From Lichenicola sp964247735 (GTDB lineage: Bacteria; Pseudomonadota; Alphaproteobacteria; Acetobacterales; Acetobacteraceae), in the NCBI GenBank assembly GCA_964247735.1, contig CAXTVS010000001.1:62001-126000 (forward strand): 64,000 nt of DNA. Direction: 5' to 3'. Position numbers and translations under genes: made by a program. This document shows, piece by piece, positions 23,266 to 32,195 of the stretch (positions are counted from its first letter, which is position 1; the number at the start of each line of letters is the position of its first letter). The notes beneath the pieces were generated by a model. That model made no database searches and had not been told where the DNA came from. It saw only the letters and a list, made by a program, of their open reading frames with translations.

Positions 23266-24162
23266 TCAGTGCTTCTCGACCGAGGCGCGGTAGATCGCGT
23301 CGATCGACTGGCCCAGCCGCGCGTCGAACGCCTCGTCGCTCATGTCGCGGGTCAGGCCCTCGACCAGGGCGCGGGAGAAGCTGGCGATCATGCCGTGGTT
23401 GGCGCTCAGGTGCTCGCACGCCTCGGCCAGCGGGTAGCCGCCGGATAGCGCCACCACCCGCACCACGCCCTTGTGCGCGATCAGCGGCGCATACAGGTCC
23501 GGCACCTCCGGGATGGTCAGCTTGAGCATCACCTGCTCGCCCTCGGGCAGGGCGTCGAGCGCCTTCGTCAGCTCGGCCAGCAGGATCGCCTCCGCCCCGG
23601 CCTTGTCCGGGCTCTTGATCAGGACCTCCGGCTCCAGGATCGGCATCAGCCCGGCCTCGCTGATCTGCCGGCCGATCTCGAACTGCTGCTTCACGATGGC
23701 GGCGATGCCCTTCCCGTCGGGCAGGTTGACCACCGAGCGCATCTTGGTGCCGAACACGCCGAGCCCCTTGGCGCGCGCCAGCAGCGCGTCGAGGTCCGGG
23801 ATCGGCTTCATCAGGCTGACGCCGTCCGCCTCCTTCTCCAGCCCCTTGTCGACCTTCAGGTAGGGCACCACGCCGCGGTCCTCCCACAGGAAGGTCGGCA
23901 CCGGCTTGCCGTGCGCCTCGCCGTCCATGGTGGCCTCGAACAGGATGGCGCCGATCACCTTGTCCCCGGTGAACGCCGGCGCGCTCATGATGCGCACCCG
24001 CATCTCGTGCACCAGCTTGAACATCTCGGCGTCGCCCTCGTAGGCGTCCTCGGGAATGCCGTATTGCCGCAGCGCCCCGGGGGTGGAGCCGCCGCTCTGG
24101 TCGAGGGCGGCGATGAAGCCGTTCTTGCCGGAGGCCTGGGCCAGCATGGTGGTGTCGGGCAT
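23266..24162 (-). CDS. fda: Fructose-bisphosphate aldolase class I
   Basis: A 298-residue class I (Schiff-base) aldolase of the bacterial type, cleaving fructose-1,6-bisphosphate to two triose phosphates in glycolysis/gluconeogenesis. It has 'GFIAALDQSGGSTPGAL' near the N terminus, 'GAILFEATMDGEAHG', 'VDKGLEKEADGVSLMKPI', 'LMPILEPEVLI' and 'MLKLTIPE', where the Lys of MLKLT is the expected imine-forming residue. ATG 24162 is chosen because a GAGG motif lies nine bases upstream; an ATG three codons earlier abuts that motif. It is followed on the same strand by nothing nearby; folD lies 89 bases upstream. Confidence 0.92.
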   Translation of the reverse strand: MPDTTMLAQASGKNGFIAALDQSGGSTPGALRQYGIPEDAYEGDAEMFKLVHEMRVRIMSAPAFTGDKVIGAILFEATMDGEAHGKPVPTFLWEDRGVVPYLKVDKGLEKEADGVSLMKPIPDLDALLARAKGLGVFGTKMRSVVNLPDGKGIAAIVKQQFEIGRQISEAGLMPILEPEVLIKSPDKAGAEAILLAELTKALDALPEGEQVMLKLTIPEVPDLYAPLIAHKGVVRVVALSGGYPLAEACEHLSANHGMIASFSRALVEGLTRDMSDEAFDARLGQSIDAIYRASVEKH

Positions 24163-24251
24163 GGTCGTCATCCTCGTGGTCGTTTTCGCAAGGGAACCGC
24201 TGCAACCGGAACGGAAATCCGCCACGGCCGGTTTCGTCGCCATCGCACCCG

Positions 24252-25169
24252 TCAGCCGTCCAGGCTGCGCTCGGCGGCGGTCAGGGTGTTGCGCAGCAGG
24301 CAGGCGATGGTCATCGGGCCGACCCCGCCCGGCACCGGGGTGAGCCGGCCGGCGCGGCCGAGCGCCTCCTCGTGCACCACGTCGCCGACCAGGCGCGAGC
24401 GGCCTTCCGCCGTGGTGATGCGGGTGATGCCGACGTCGATCACGGTGGCACCCGGCTTGATCCAGTCGCGCCGCACCAGGCCCTTGTGGCCGGTGGCGAC
24501 CACCAGGATGTCGGCGAGGCACGCCAGCGCACCCACGTCCGGGGTGGCGGCGTGGCACACGGTGACGGTGCACTCCTCCTGCAGCAGCAGCTGCGCCATC
24601 GGCCGGCCGACCAGGTTGGACTTGCCCACCACCACCGCATGCAGGCCCTTCAGCGTGCCGAGCTCGGCGCGCAGCAGCAGCAGGCAGCCGAGCGGGGTGC
24701 AGGGGACCAGCCCGTGCTGGCCCAGGGTGACGCGGCCGACGTTCATCGGCCCGAGCCCGTCCACGTCCTTGGCCGGATCGATCGCTGCGGTGACGGCGTT
24801 GGCGTCGATCCCGGTCGGCAGCGGCAGCTGCACCAGGATGCCGTGCACCGCCGGGTCGGCATTCAGGGTGGCGATCAGCGACAGCAGCTCGGACTGCCGG
24901 GTCGAGCCCGGCAGCACGTGGGCGAAGGAGCGCATGCCGACGTCGCCGGTGTGGGCGATCTTGTTGCGGACATAGACCTCGCTCGCCGGGTTGCTGCCGA
25001 CCAGCACCACGGCGAGGCCGGGAACGACGTCGTGCTGCTCGGACAGCCGGGCCACCTCGTCGCGGATCTCGGCGATCATGCGGGCGGCATGCGCCTTGCC
25101 GTCGATCAGGCGGGTCTCGATGGGCAGACGGGTCTCGACGGGCCGCATTTCGGTCGAATCCGGGGTCAT
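24252..25169 (-). CDS. folD: Bifunctional methylenetetrahydrofolate dehydrogenase/cyclohydrolase
   Basis: A 305-residue FolD, interconverting methylene-, methenyl- and 10-formyl-tetrahydrofolate with NADP in one-carbon metabolism. Family motifs: 'VGSNPASEVYVRNK' (catalytic Lys), 'GILVQLPLPTGID', 'DVDGLGPMNVG', 'VVVGKSNLVGRPMAQLLL' (NADP site) and 'PVPGGVGPMTIACLL'. ATG 25169 has an AGGAGC ribosome site about eight bases upstream. It is divergent from the threonine aldolase gene across 73 bp; both feed the glycine/one-carbon pool. Confidence 0.95.
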   Translation of the reverse strand: MTPDSTEMRPVETRLPIETRLIDGKAHAARMIAEIRDEVARLSEQHDVVPGLAVVLVGSNPASEVYVRNKIAHTGDVGMRSFAHVLPGSTRQSELLSLIATLNADPAVHGILVQLPLPTGIDANAVTAAIDPAKDVDGLGPMNVGRVTLGQHGLVPCTPLGCLLLLRAELGTLKGLHAVVVGKSNLVGRPMAQLLLQEECTVTVCHAATPDVGALACLADILVVATGHKGLVRRDWIKPGATVIDVGITRITTAEGRSRLVGDVVHEEALGRAGRLTPVPGGVGPMTIACLLRNTLTAAERSLDG

Positions 25170-25242
25170 GGCGCGCTCCTGGCTCGTCCCGAGGTCCCAG
25201 CCCTGCTGGAACCGTTGCCGCGATCGAGGCAGGATGCGGCGC

Positions 25243-26304
25243 ATGAAGCCCATACGGAAGAACTTCGGCAGCGACAACGTCGGTCCGATCAGCCCAGCCA
25301 TCCTCGACGCCCTCGTCGCGGCCAACACCGGAGCGGTGCCGTCCTATGGCGGCGACCCCTGGACCGCGCAGCTGCAGGAGGCGGTGCGGGCGACGTTCGA
25401 GGCGCCCGAGGCGGAGGTGTTCGCGGTGGCGACCGGCACCGCGGCCAACGCGCTCGCGCTGTCGGCGCTGGTGCCGCCCTATGGCGGGGTGTACTGCGAC
25501 CAGTCCTCGCACATCGAGAACGACGAGTGCGGCGCGCCCGAGTTCTTCACCGGCGGCGCCAAGCTGCTGACCCTGCCGAGCCTGGACGGCAAGCTGTCGC
25601 CGGCGGCGCTGCGGGCCAACCTGGAGGCGAGCCGGGCGATCGGCGTGCACAAGAGCCGGCCGACCGCGATCAGCATCACCCAGGCGACGGAATGGGGCAC
25701 GACCTACTCCCTCGCGGAGGTGCGGGAGATCGGCGACACGGCGCGCAGCCTCCGCCTGTCCCTGCACATGGACGGCGCCCGCTTCGCCAACGCCCTGGTG
25801 ACGCTCGGCTGCAGCCCGGCCGACGTCACCTGGCGTGCCGGCGTCGACGTGCTGTCGCTGGGCGCGACCAAGAACGGGGCGATGGCGGCGGAGGCGGTGG
25901 TGTTCTTCCGGCCGCAGATGGCGGAGGAGTTCGCCAGGCGGCGCAAGCGGGCCGGGCACCTGTGGTCCAAGGCGCGCTACCTGAGCGCGCAGCTGGTGGC
26001 CTACCTGCAGGACGGGCTGTGGCTCGCCAACGCGCGGCAGGCCAACGCGATGGCGACGCGCCTGGCCGACGGGCTGCTGCGGCTGGAAGGCGCCAGCCTG
26101 CTGCACCCGGTGCAGTCGAACGAGGTGTTCGCGGTGCTGCCCGAGCCGACCATCGCCCGGCTGGAGGCGCAGGGCTTCCTGTTCTACCGCTGGTACCTGC
26201 CGCAGGGGCTGGAAGTGGCTCCGGGCCGCCTGCCGATCCGGCTGGTCACCGGCCTCGACACCGAGGCGGACGACGTGGACGCGCTGCTGGCGGCGGTGGG
26301 ATGA
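25243..26304 (+). CDS. ltaE: Low-specificity L-threonine aldolase
   Basis: A 353-residue PLP enzyme cleaving L-threonine (and allo-threonine) to glycine and acetaldehyde. Motifs: 'NFGSDNVGPISPAIL' at the N terminus, 'ATGTAANALALS', the aspartate of 'HMDGARFANA' that contacts the PLP ring nitrogen, and 'LSLGATKNGAMAAEAVVFF' with the Schiff-base Lys in ATKNG. An in-frame ATG three codons upstream (25234) is possible, but the AGGA at 25231 suits ATG 25243. Divergent from folD, so the two may share control of one-carbon flux. Confidence 0.92.
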   Translation: MKPIRKNFGSDNVGPISPAILDALVAANTGAVPSYGGDPWTAQLQEAVRATFEAPEAEVFAVATGTAANALALSALVPPYGGVYCDQSSHIENDECGAPEFFTGGAKLLTLPSLDGKLSPAALRANLEASRAIGVHKSRPTAISITQATEWGTTYSLAEVREIGDTARSLRLSLHMDGARFANALVTLGCSPADVTWRAGVDVLSLGATKNGAMAAEAVVFFRPQMAEEFARRRKRAGHLWSKARYLSAQLVAYLQDGLWLANARQANAMATRLADGLLRLEGASLLHPVQSNEVFAVLPEPTIARLEAQGFLFYRWYLPQGLEVAPGRLPIRLVTGLDTEADDVDALLAAVG

Positions 26305-26752
26305 CGGCCGTCCTTGCCTGAGCCTGCGGTCGTGCGGTCCGGGACGGTTCTGGTCAAGGCGAGGGTTGGCACGTGCTGCAGCAAGAACGCCGGGAAAGCG
26401 GGTTGCACGTCGGCAAGGGCCAAGGCCACCGGCGTTGCCGCTGCGGGTGCCGCACCCGCGGCATCCGGCCCCGCATCGCCCGCCGCGGCGTGGAACCATG
26501 CTGCCGACGCCGGACCGACATCCACCGGGCCTTCCCAGGCTCGGCTGTGCCCTCGTCTGTTTCCGCCAGGTCCGGTGGTTCTGTCAGGCGTTCTCATGCA
26601 GAAGCTGCAGCGGCGTCCGAGGTGCAGATGCGCCGCGCCATCCAGCTACCGGGCTAGGCTTCTGCTCACAGGCGAGCGAGCCCTCAGCCCGCTCCGGAAC
26701 GGGCTGCAGCGCTTCGGGTATCACCCCCGTCGTCTTGAAGGAGATCCACACC
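26305..26752. other. Intergenic region without a convincing gene
   Basis: About 450 bases between ltaE and the GST-like gene. Open frames exist on both strands but have the low-complexity Arg/Ala/Pro composition of GC-rich shadow frames, with no family likeness. A good ribosome site AAGGAGA (26738-26744) at the right edge belongs to the next gene. Nothing else recognised. Confidence 0.5.
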
Positions 26753-27388
26753 ATGCCGGACATCACGCTCTGGGGCTTCGACAACTCCACCTTCGTGCGC
26801 ACGGTGAAGATGGTGCTTTCCGAGAAGGGCGTGACCGAGTTCAGGCAGGTGCCGCTCAACGTGCTGAAGGGCGAGCCGCGGAGCGAGGAGCATCGGCAGC
26901 GTCATCCGTTCGGCAAGGTGCCGGTGCTGGACTTCGACGGCACGCGGGTGCTGGAAACGGCGGCGATCGCGCGCTTCCTCAACGACAAGCTGCCCGGCGC
27001 GTCGCTGATCCCGGCAAGTGCCGAGGATCGTGCGCGGATGGACATGGTGATCGGCATCATCGACTCGTACGGCTATGGCGCGCTGCTTGGCGGAGTGGCG
27101 GCCTACCACCTGTTTCCCGGCTTCGTCGGCGGCAAGAACGAGACGGCGCGGCAGGACGGGCTCGAGACCGGCCGCAAGGTGATCGAGTTCGTCGTGAAGA
27201 CCCGCGGCGGCTCGCCGTTCATTGCCGGCGACCTGAGCCTGGCGGACCTCTACTTGGCGCCGGTCATCGCCTACGTCGCGATGACGCCGGACAAGGACGC
27301 GCTGCTCGACACCGACGGCTTCACCGGGTGGTGGGACCGGGTGCAGGCGCTGCCGAGCTTCAAGGCGACGCAGCTGCGGGCCCGCTAG
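26753..27388 (+). CDS. Glutathione S-transferase family protein
   Basis: A 211-residue GST. The N-terminal thioredoxin-like domain has 'LWGFDNSTFVRTVKMVLSEKG' (the active-site Ser/Thr lies in 'DNSTFVR') and the cis-Pro 'FGKVPVLDFDGTRVLETAAI' with the glutathione-contacting Glu-Thr pair. The helical C-terminal domain includes 'FIAGDLSLADLYLAPVI', the N-capping-box motif of GSTs. It probably conjugates or reduces small electrophiles with glutathione in the cytoplasm; the substrate is unknown. A strong AAGGAGA precedes ATG 26753. Confidence 0.88.
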   Translation: MPDITLWGFDNSTFVRTVKMVLSEKGVTEFRQVPLNVLKGEPRSEEHRQRHPFGKVPVLDFDGTRVLETAAIARFLNDKLPGASLIPASAEDRARMDMVIGIIDSYGYGALLGGVAAYHLFPGFVGGKNETARQDGLETGRKVIEFVVKTRGGSPFIAGDLSLADLYLAPVIAYVAMTPDKDALLDTDGFTGWWDRVQALPSFKATQLRAR

Positions 27389-27677
27389 GAGCTCGGTTCC
27401 GTTGCTGCTCTAGGCGCTGCAGGCTGTAGCACGCAGCGGGTCGAACGCTGCTGCAGCTCGGCTCCAGCTACGAGCTCCGTCTGGCAACCAGTTTGGAACG
27501 GCGTTCGTCCTCGATCTGGAGCCGCTTCCTGGCCATTTTTGCAACGGTGGAGATCACAAACATCATCGTGACTTTCTACGGCAGCCTGATCGGGAACGCG
27601 CCGTCAGCGCCAGAACGCTGTTGCCTCGGCACTGGTGACAGCGACTCGCGAGGCTGCGAACACACCAGAAGACATGG

Positions 27678-28154
27678 ATGAATGGCTGTCCTTCGATCTT
27701 TCGGTCTCGGCCCGAGTTGCTGGACGACTGGTTGGCGCTCCGACAAACGTTGTGGCCACACCGGACGCTAAGCATCACCATGGCGAGGTCGAAGCGGCGC
27801 TGGGTCTATCGGATCGAGGCCTCGGCTTGCTGGCCCGGTCGCACGAGACGAGCGTCGGGTTCGCCAAAGCCGGCTTGGGCACTGACGACGTGAACGGCTG
27901 CAGCAGCTCTCCTGTCGTGATGCTTGAGGAAATCCACGTGCAGCCAGCTCGGCGTCGTCGTGGCGTGGCCCGCAACCTATGCCATGCAGTCGAGGCGTGG
28001 ACGTCCGATCTCGGGTGTCAGGAGTTCGCCTCCGACACCGCACTGACCAAACTGGATGCGCACCGGGCACACCGGGTACTTTGGGCTCGGGGAGACGGAA
28101 CGGGTCGTCTTCTACCGGGAAGTGGTCCGGCGTCGCCCTTGCCTCAAGGCGTAG
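27678..28154 (+). pseudogene. Aminoglycoside 6'-N-acetyltransferase AAC(6')-like, two frameshifts
   Basis: Three fragments in different frames together match a GNAT acetyltransferase of the AAC(6')-I type. Fragment 1 (from ATG 27678): 'RPELLDDWLALRQTLWPH'. A frameshift between about 27755 and 27775 leads to fragment 2: 'HHHGEVEAALG', 'VGFAKAGLGTDDVNGCSSSP', 'VMLEEIHVQPARRRRGVARN' (acetyl-CoA loop Q/RxxGxA) and 'QEFASDTALTKLDAHRAHRV'. A second frameshift at about 28079-28083 leads to fragment 3: 'FGLGETERVVFYRE', ending at TAG 28152-28154. The reconstructed protein is about 158 residues, the normal family length. The GC content is lower than its neighbours, suggesting acquisition then decay. 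Sequencing error at both sites is the alternative. Confidence 0.75.
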
Positions 28155-28225
28155 GCCATGCGTCTTCACGCAGCCTCCGCTGATCCGGGAACAAGACGCC
28201 AGTCGAAACGAACCCGTCCGGTGCG

Positions 28226-29641
28226 TCAGGCTTCCGCCAGCCGGTACAGCACCCGCACCCAGGAGCGGGTGCCGCGGTGGAAGCTTTCGAGGTCGTACTT
28301 CTCGTTCGGCGAGTGGATCCTGTTGTCGGCCTTGGCGAAGCCGATCAGCAGGCTGTCCATGCCGAGCGCTTCCTGCAGGTCGCGCACCACCGGGATCGAG
28401 CCGCCGCTGCCGACCACCGCCGCAGCCTTGCCCCATTCCTCGCCCAGCGCCGCCAGCGCCGCCTTGAGGTAGGGCCCGTCGATCGGCACCGTGCTGGCGC
28501 GCGAAGCGCCGTGCGAGCGGAAGGACACGCTGCAGTCGGCCGGGATGCGCGCCTGCACGTGGGCGCGGAAGGCGTCGCGGATCGCCTCCGGGTCCTGGCC
28601 GCCCACGGTGCGGAACGACACCTTGGCGGAGGCCTGCCCGGGCAGCACCGTCTTGAAGCCGTCACCGCCATAGCCGCCGGTGATGCCGTTGATCTCGCAG
28701 GTGGGCCGGGCCCAGGTCTGCTCCAGGGCGCTGTAGCCGGTCTCGCCGGCGGCGATCGACAGGCCGACCGGGCCGAGCAGGGCGGAGTCCGGACCGACGA
28801 TGCGGCGCCAGTCCTCCCGCACCGCGTCCGGCAGTTCGGCCACTCCGTCATAGAAGCCGGGCAGGGTGACGCGCCCGTCTGCGTCGCGCAGGGCGGCCAG
28901 GATCTCGACCAGCAGGTGCAGCGGGTTGCGCGCGGCGTTGCCGTACAGGCCGGAATGCAGGTCGCGGTCGGCGCAGGTGATCGTGATCTCCTCGCCGACC
29001 AGGCCGCGCAGCATGGTGGTGACGGCGGGAACGCCGCCCTCCAGCATGTCGGTGTCGCAGATCAGGGCGATGTCGGCCTTGAGCTCCGCGGCGTGGGCCT
29101 CGAGGAACGGGCGCAGGCTGGGGCCGCCGCTTTCCTCCTCGCCTTCCAGCAGGATCGAGATGCGCAGCGGATAGCGGCCGTCTGCGGCGCGGATCGCCCG
29201 CAGCGCTTCCAGGAAGGTCATCACCTGTCCCTTGTCGTCGGACGCGCCGCGGGCGGTGATGCAGCGCCCGCCGGCCGCCTCGGCCAGCACCGGTTCGAAC
29301 GGCGGGCTGGTCCACAGCGCCACCGGGTCGACCGGCTGCACGTCGTAATGGCCGTAGAACAGGACGTGCGGGCCGGTGGCGGTCGCCGGATCCGCGAAGG
29401 CGGGATCGTGCGCGACCACGATCGGCAGCCCGGGGGTGTCGCGCACGCCGGCCTCGAAGCCCAGCGACTGCAGGTCGCGGCACAGCCATTCCGCGGCGCG
29501 TCGGCAGTCCGGCGCGTGCTCGGCCTGGGTGGAGATGCTGGGGATGCGGAGCAGCGCGAACAGCCGCTCCAGGCTCCTGTCGAGCCCGCTGTCGACGTGG
29601 TCGAGGGCGGAACGGGGGGCGGCGGGCGGGATGGCGTTCAT
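28226..29641 (-). CDS. M20 family dipeptidase/metallopeptidase
   Basis: A 471-residue di-zinc peptidase of the M20 dipeptidase group. Metal and catalytic motifs are complete: 'VLFYGHYDVQPVD' (His ligand, catalytic Asp), 'ARGASDDKGQVMTFL' (bridging Asp), 'LLEGEEESGGPSL' (catalytic Glu and Glu ligand), 'ICDTDML' and a C-terminal 'DNRIHSPNEKYDLESFHRG' His ligand. The lid/dimerisation domain ('DLHSGLYGNAARNP') is intact. ATG 29641 (MNAIPPAAPRS) is chosen; upstream in-frame sequence is low-complexity. It lies 91 bases downstream of secB on the same strand. The substrates are likely cytoplasmic di- and tripeptides. Confidence 0.9.
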   Translation of the reverse strand: MNAIPPAAPRSALDHVDSGLDRSLERLFALLRIPSISTQAEHAPDCRRAAEWLCRDLQSLGFEAGVRDTPGLPIVVAHDPAFADPATATGPHVLFYGHYDVQPVDPVALWTSPPFEPVLAEAAGGRCITARGASDDKGQVMTFLEALRAIRAADGRYPLRISILLEGEEESGGPSLRPFLEAHAAELKADIALICDTDMLEGGVPAVTTMLRGLVGEEITITCADRDLHSGLYGNAARNPLHLLVEILAALRDADGRVTLPGFYDGVAELPDAVREDWRRIVGPDSALLGPVGLSIAAGETGYSALEQTWARPTCEINGITGGYGGDGFKTVLPGQASAKVSFRTVGGQDPEAIRDAFRAHVQARIPADCSVSFRSHGASRASTVPIDGPYLKAALAALGEEWGKAAAVVGSGGSIPVVRDLQEALGMDSLLIGFAKADNRIHSPNEKYDLESFHRGTRSWVRVLYRLAEA

Positions 29642-29732
29642 GACGCCATGGTGCCCGGTGGCGCGCGGCTTGTCAGCCGTCCACCCGCTGCAAATCCGGT
29701 TGCGGCACATCGTCTCGTGGCGCGGCCGGGGT

Positions 29733-30272
29733 TCAGGCGGCCGGCGCTTCCCCGGACTGGAGGGCCTGCGCGGCGGCGGCACGCTTGTTCTGCCAGAACG
29801 CCACGAAGTCGATCGGCTGCAGCATCACCGGCGGGAAGCCGGCCTCGCGGGTGATGTCGGCCAGCACGGCGCGGGCGAACGGGAACAGCAGGCGCGGGCA
29901 TTCGGCGAACAGCATCGGCTCCACCACGTGCGGCGCCACGTTCTGCAGGGTGAAGATGCCGCAATAGGCCAGCTCGACCACGAAGGCGGTCGCGGGCGCC
30001 TCCGCGTTCTCGGCCGGCGCGTGCGTGGTGGCGCTGCACCCCAGCAGCAGCGTGACCTCGTAGACTGGATGACCCTCCTGCGCCCGGCGCACCTGCACGT
30101 CCAGGCTCAGCGTCACGTGCGGGCGCAGGTTCTGCACCGCGTAGATCCCGGGCGCGCCGGGAACGCGGAACACCATGTCGCGGACATACTGGTTGCTCAG
30201 CACCAGGGGCGGCACCGACGGGCTGGCGGGCTGGGTGCCGCCGCCGACGCTGTCGATCGGTCTGTCTGACAT
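29733..30272 (-). CDS. secB: Protein-export chaperone SecB
   Basis: A 179-residue SecB. Typical strings are 'LVLSNQYVRDMVFRVPGAPG', 'LDVQVRRAQEGHPVYEVTLLL', 'AFVVELAYCGIFTLQNV', 'LFAECPRLLFPFARAVLADI' and 'PPVMLQPIDFVAFWQ'. SecB is a tetramer that holds precursor proteins unfolded and passes them to SecA for translocation. Its presence supports a proteobacterial host. The N-terminal ~20 residues are a Pro/Ser-rich leader typical of alphaproteobacterial SecB. Confidence 0.95.
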   Translation of the reverse strand: MSDRPIDSVGGGTQPASPSVPPLVLSNQYVRDMVFRVPGAPGIYAVQNLRPHVTLSLDVQVRRAQEGHPVYEVTLLLGCSATTHAPAENAEAPATAFVVELAYCGIFTLQNVAPHVVEPMLFAECPRLLFPFARAVLADITREAGFPPVMLQPIDFVAFWQNKRAAAAQALQSGEAPAA

Positions 30273-30363
30273 GGCTCACATCGCTCGTCGTTCAGGGGCT
30301 TCTTGGCCGGGGATCGATCCTACAGGAGCGCCCACGGCCCGGCGAGGGCAGGCGGGGACCGGT

Positions 30364-30684
30364 TCAGACGAAGCGGCCGCGCAGGAAGCCCAGCGCCGGA
30401 AGCGGGGTCCAGCTCCGCGGCAGGTCGGCGCGACGGATCGGCGCGATGCTGTAGCGGGGGATCGGCTGGCGCGTGCTGCGCAGGAAGTGCGCGTACGCCC
30501 TGACCTGCTGTTCGCGCCAGTCCCGATCGGCCAGGGCGGCGTCGCGGCTGGCGTAGATCTCGGCGATCCGGCTGGTCCGGCCGGCTTCCGCCATCACCGC
30601 CCAGATGCGGTCGTCGCGCGGGCGGTCGTCTGCGGACACCGCGTGGGCAACGGGCGGGCGGGAGAAGGGGATGATGTCCGTCAT
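30364..30684 (-). CDS. Small conserved-looking cytoplasmic protein
   Basis: A 106-residue protein not recognised. It starts 'MTDIIPFSRPPVAHA', has a charged, mixed helical middle ('DRIWAVMAEAGRTSRIAEIY', 'DRDWREQQVRAYAHFLR') and a Pro-rich end 'PRSWTPLPALGFLRGRFV'. Balanced composition and Asp/Glu content argue for a real gene. No signal peptide or membrane segment. It is on the minus strand upstream of secB's terminus, with the plus-strand small gene at 30830 divergent from it. Confidence 0.55.
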   Translation of the reverse strand: MTDIIPFSRPPVAHAVSADDRPRDDRIWAVMAEAGRTSRIAEIYASRDAALADRDWREQQVRAYAHFLRSTRQPIPRYSIAPIRRADLPRSWTPLPALGFLRGRFV

Positions 30685-30829
30685 GCGGCGCGTGTCCGGG
30701 TGGGCGGAGCGGAAGCCATCGCAGCCGACGAGACCATGGCTCCCTCCTGCCGGCAAGGCCCCGGCTGCAACCCGTGCCGCCGGGCTCCGTTGCTTGGGAC
30801 GACCCCGAACAGGCCCCGAGGATGCGACC

Positions 30830-31042
30830 ATGAGCACCAGCGAGAAGATCCCTGCCACCGACCGTTCCCGCGGCGGCCCCGGCAGCAGCCACGTCGACAC
30901 CAGCGGCAAGCACAAGGATTCCGCCGGTGCCCACCACCAGAACACGCCGGCGGACAAGAAGCATCCGCGCGAGGACGCCAACAGCGGCAACCACGGCACC
31001 CGGCACGAGCAGCACGAGCCCGGCGAGGGACGCCGGTCCTAG
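30830..31042 (+). CDS. Small hydrophilic, probably disordered protein
   Basis: A 70-residue protein almost devoid of hydrophobic residues: 'SSHVDTSGKHKDSAGAHH', 'TPADKKHPREDANSG', 'HEQHEPGEG'. It is rich in His, Lys, Asp, Gly and Asn, resembling hydrophilin-type stress proteins. ATG 30830 is preceded by GAGGATGCGACC, with GAGG about six bases upstream. A second protein of similar character lies at 60217-60498 in this window. No domain recognised. Confidence 0.55.
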   Translation: MSTSEKIPATDRSRGGPGSSHVDTSGKHKDSAGAHHQNTPADKKHPREDANSGNHGTRHEQHEPGEGRRS

Positions 31043-31114
31043 CCGGGTCTTGCGGCGCCCAACCTTGCGGCACCAGGCCTTGCAGCAACGGCAGCGCAAC
31101 GATAGGAGCCGGTC

Positions 31115-31471
31115 ATGCTTCGCCTGATCCTCACGCTGCCGTTCCTGATCCTGCTGGTCGTGTTCGTGCTGTTCAACCAGACGCCGGGCGCGATGGAGCT
31201 GCCCTACCTGTCGTGGCAGTCCTCGGTGGGGGTGATCGCGCTGATCACGGCGGTGATCTTCTTCCTGGTCGGCGCCCTGTTCGTGTGGTTCGCCGAGCTG
31301 CGGCAGCGGCGCCGGGCCCGACGGGCGGAGCAGCAGGTCCGCACCCTGGAAAACCAGGTCGCCGAGCTGCGCACCCAGCTGTCGCAGGCGGTGGCGCAGA
31401 ATGTCGCCTATCACGGCACCACCACGGTCGCGACGCAGCCGGGCCCGGGTCCGCTGTCCATCGTTCCGTGA
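31115..31471 (+). CDS. lapA: LapA-domain (DUF1049) membrane protein
   Basis: A 118-residue inner-membrane protein with two hydrophobic helices (about residues 2-22 and 40-62) and a cytoplasmic coiled coil ('RRAEQQVRTLENQVAELRTQL'), the layout of LapA/YciS. In E. coli LapA works with LapB to balance lipopolysaccharide synthesis through FtsH-mediated control of LpxC. The conserved 'FVLFNQTPGAMELPYL' after helix one is characteristic. It ends one base before pyrF, so they are in one operon, a pairing seen in related alphaproteobacteria. A C-terminal Thr/Pro tail is unusual but short. Confidence 0.85.
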   Translation: MLRLILTLPFLILLVVFVLFNQTPGAMELPYLSWQSSVGVIALITAVIFFLVGALFVWFAELRQRRRARRAEQQVRTLENQVAELRTQLSQAVAQNVAYHGTTTVATQPGPGPLSIVP

Positions 31472-31472
31472 G

Positions 31473-32195
31473 ATGGCGCCCCACGGGATGCCGACCGGCC
31501 GCACCCGGCTGATCCTGGCGCTCGACACCGTCGACACCGCGTTGGCAGAGCGCTGGATCACCGCCACCGCCGCGTCCTGCGACGCCATCAAGCTCGGCCT
31601 GGAGTTCACGCTAAGCCGCGGGCTGGATGCCGCACGTCGCCTCGGCGACGGCCGGTCGCTGTTCCTGGATCTCAAGCTGCACGACATTCCCAACACGGTG
31701 TCGGCGGCGATCCGGGCGCTCGCACCCACGCGGCCGGCCATGCTGACGGTCCACGCGGCCGGCGGCGCTGCCATGATCGCGGCGGCGCGGGAGGCGGTGG
31801 AGGACGGGTTCGCGCCGGACGCGCGGCCGATCCTGCTCGCGGTGACGGTGCTGACCAGCCTCGACGCGGAAGCGCTGCACGCCACCGGAGTCGCCGGCGG
31901 CTCGCGCCAGCAGGTGCTGCGCCTGGGTCGCCTGGCCATGGGAGCCGGCGCGCACGGGCTGGTGTGCAGCCCGCACGAGGTGGCGCCGTTGCGCGACGCG
32001 CTGGGACGGGAGCCGTGCCTCGTGGTGCCGGGCGTCAGGCCGGCCGGTGCCGAGATCGGCGACCAGAAGCGGGTGATGACGCCGGCCGAGGCCAGCCGCG
32101 CCGGCGCCGACTGGATCGTGGTCGGGCGTCCGATCACCCGGGCCGCAGATCCGGCGGCGGCGGCGGCGGCGATCGCCGCCGAGCTCGGGACGTGA
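31473..32195 (+). CDS. pyrF: Orotidine 5'-phosphate decarboxylase
   Basis: A 240-residue type 1 OMP decarboxylase, last step of UMP synthesis. It has 'RLILALDTVDTALAERW', 'IKLGLEFTLSRGLDAARRL', the catalytic 'LFLDLKLHDIPNTV' (Lys and Asp of DLKLHDIP), 'MLTVHAAGG', and the phosphate-binding 'DWIVVGRPITRA'. ATG 31473 follows the lapA stop almost directly; ATG 31488 is an alternative. Its stop overlaps the GTG start of trpF by 4 bp. Confidence 0.95.
   Translation: MAPHGMPTGRTRLILALDTVDTALAERWITATAASCDAIKLGLEFTLSRGLDAARRLGDGRSLFLDLKLHDIPNTVSAAIRALAPTRPAMLTVHAAGGAAMIAAAREAVEDGFAPDARPILLAVTVLTSLDAEALHATGVAGGSRQQVLRLGRLAMGAGAHGLVCSPHEVAPLRDALGREPCLVVPGVRPAGAEIGDQKRVMTPAEASRAGADWIVVGRPITRAADPAAAAAAIAAELGT

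Noticed and set aside
23266..26499. One very long minus-strand frame running from the aldolase through folD and ltaE
   Set aside because: Only the last 298 codons match class I aldolase; the upstream part is a shadow of folD and ltaE in another frame, and a ribosome site marks ATG 24162.
27493..27681. A 62-codon plus-strand frame before the acetyltransferase remnant
   Set aside because: No ribosome site, no family likeness and no coding-type composition; probably chance.
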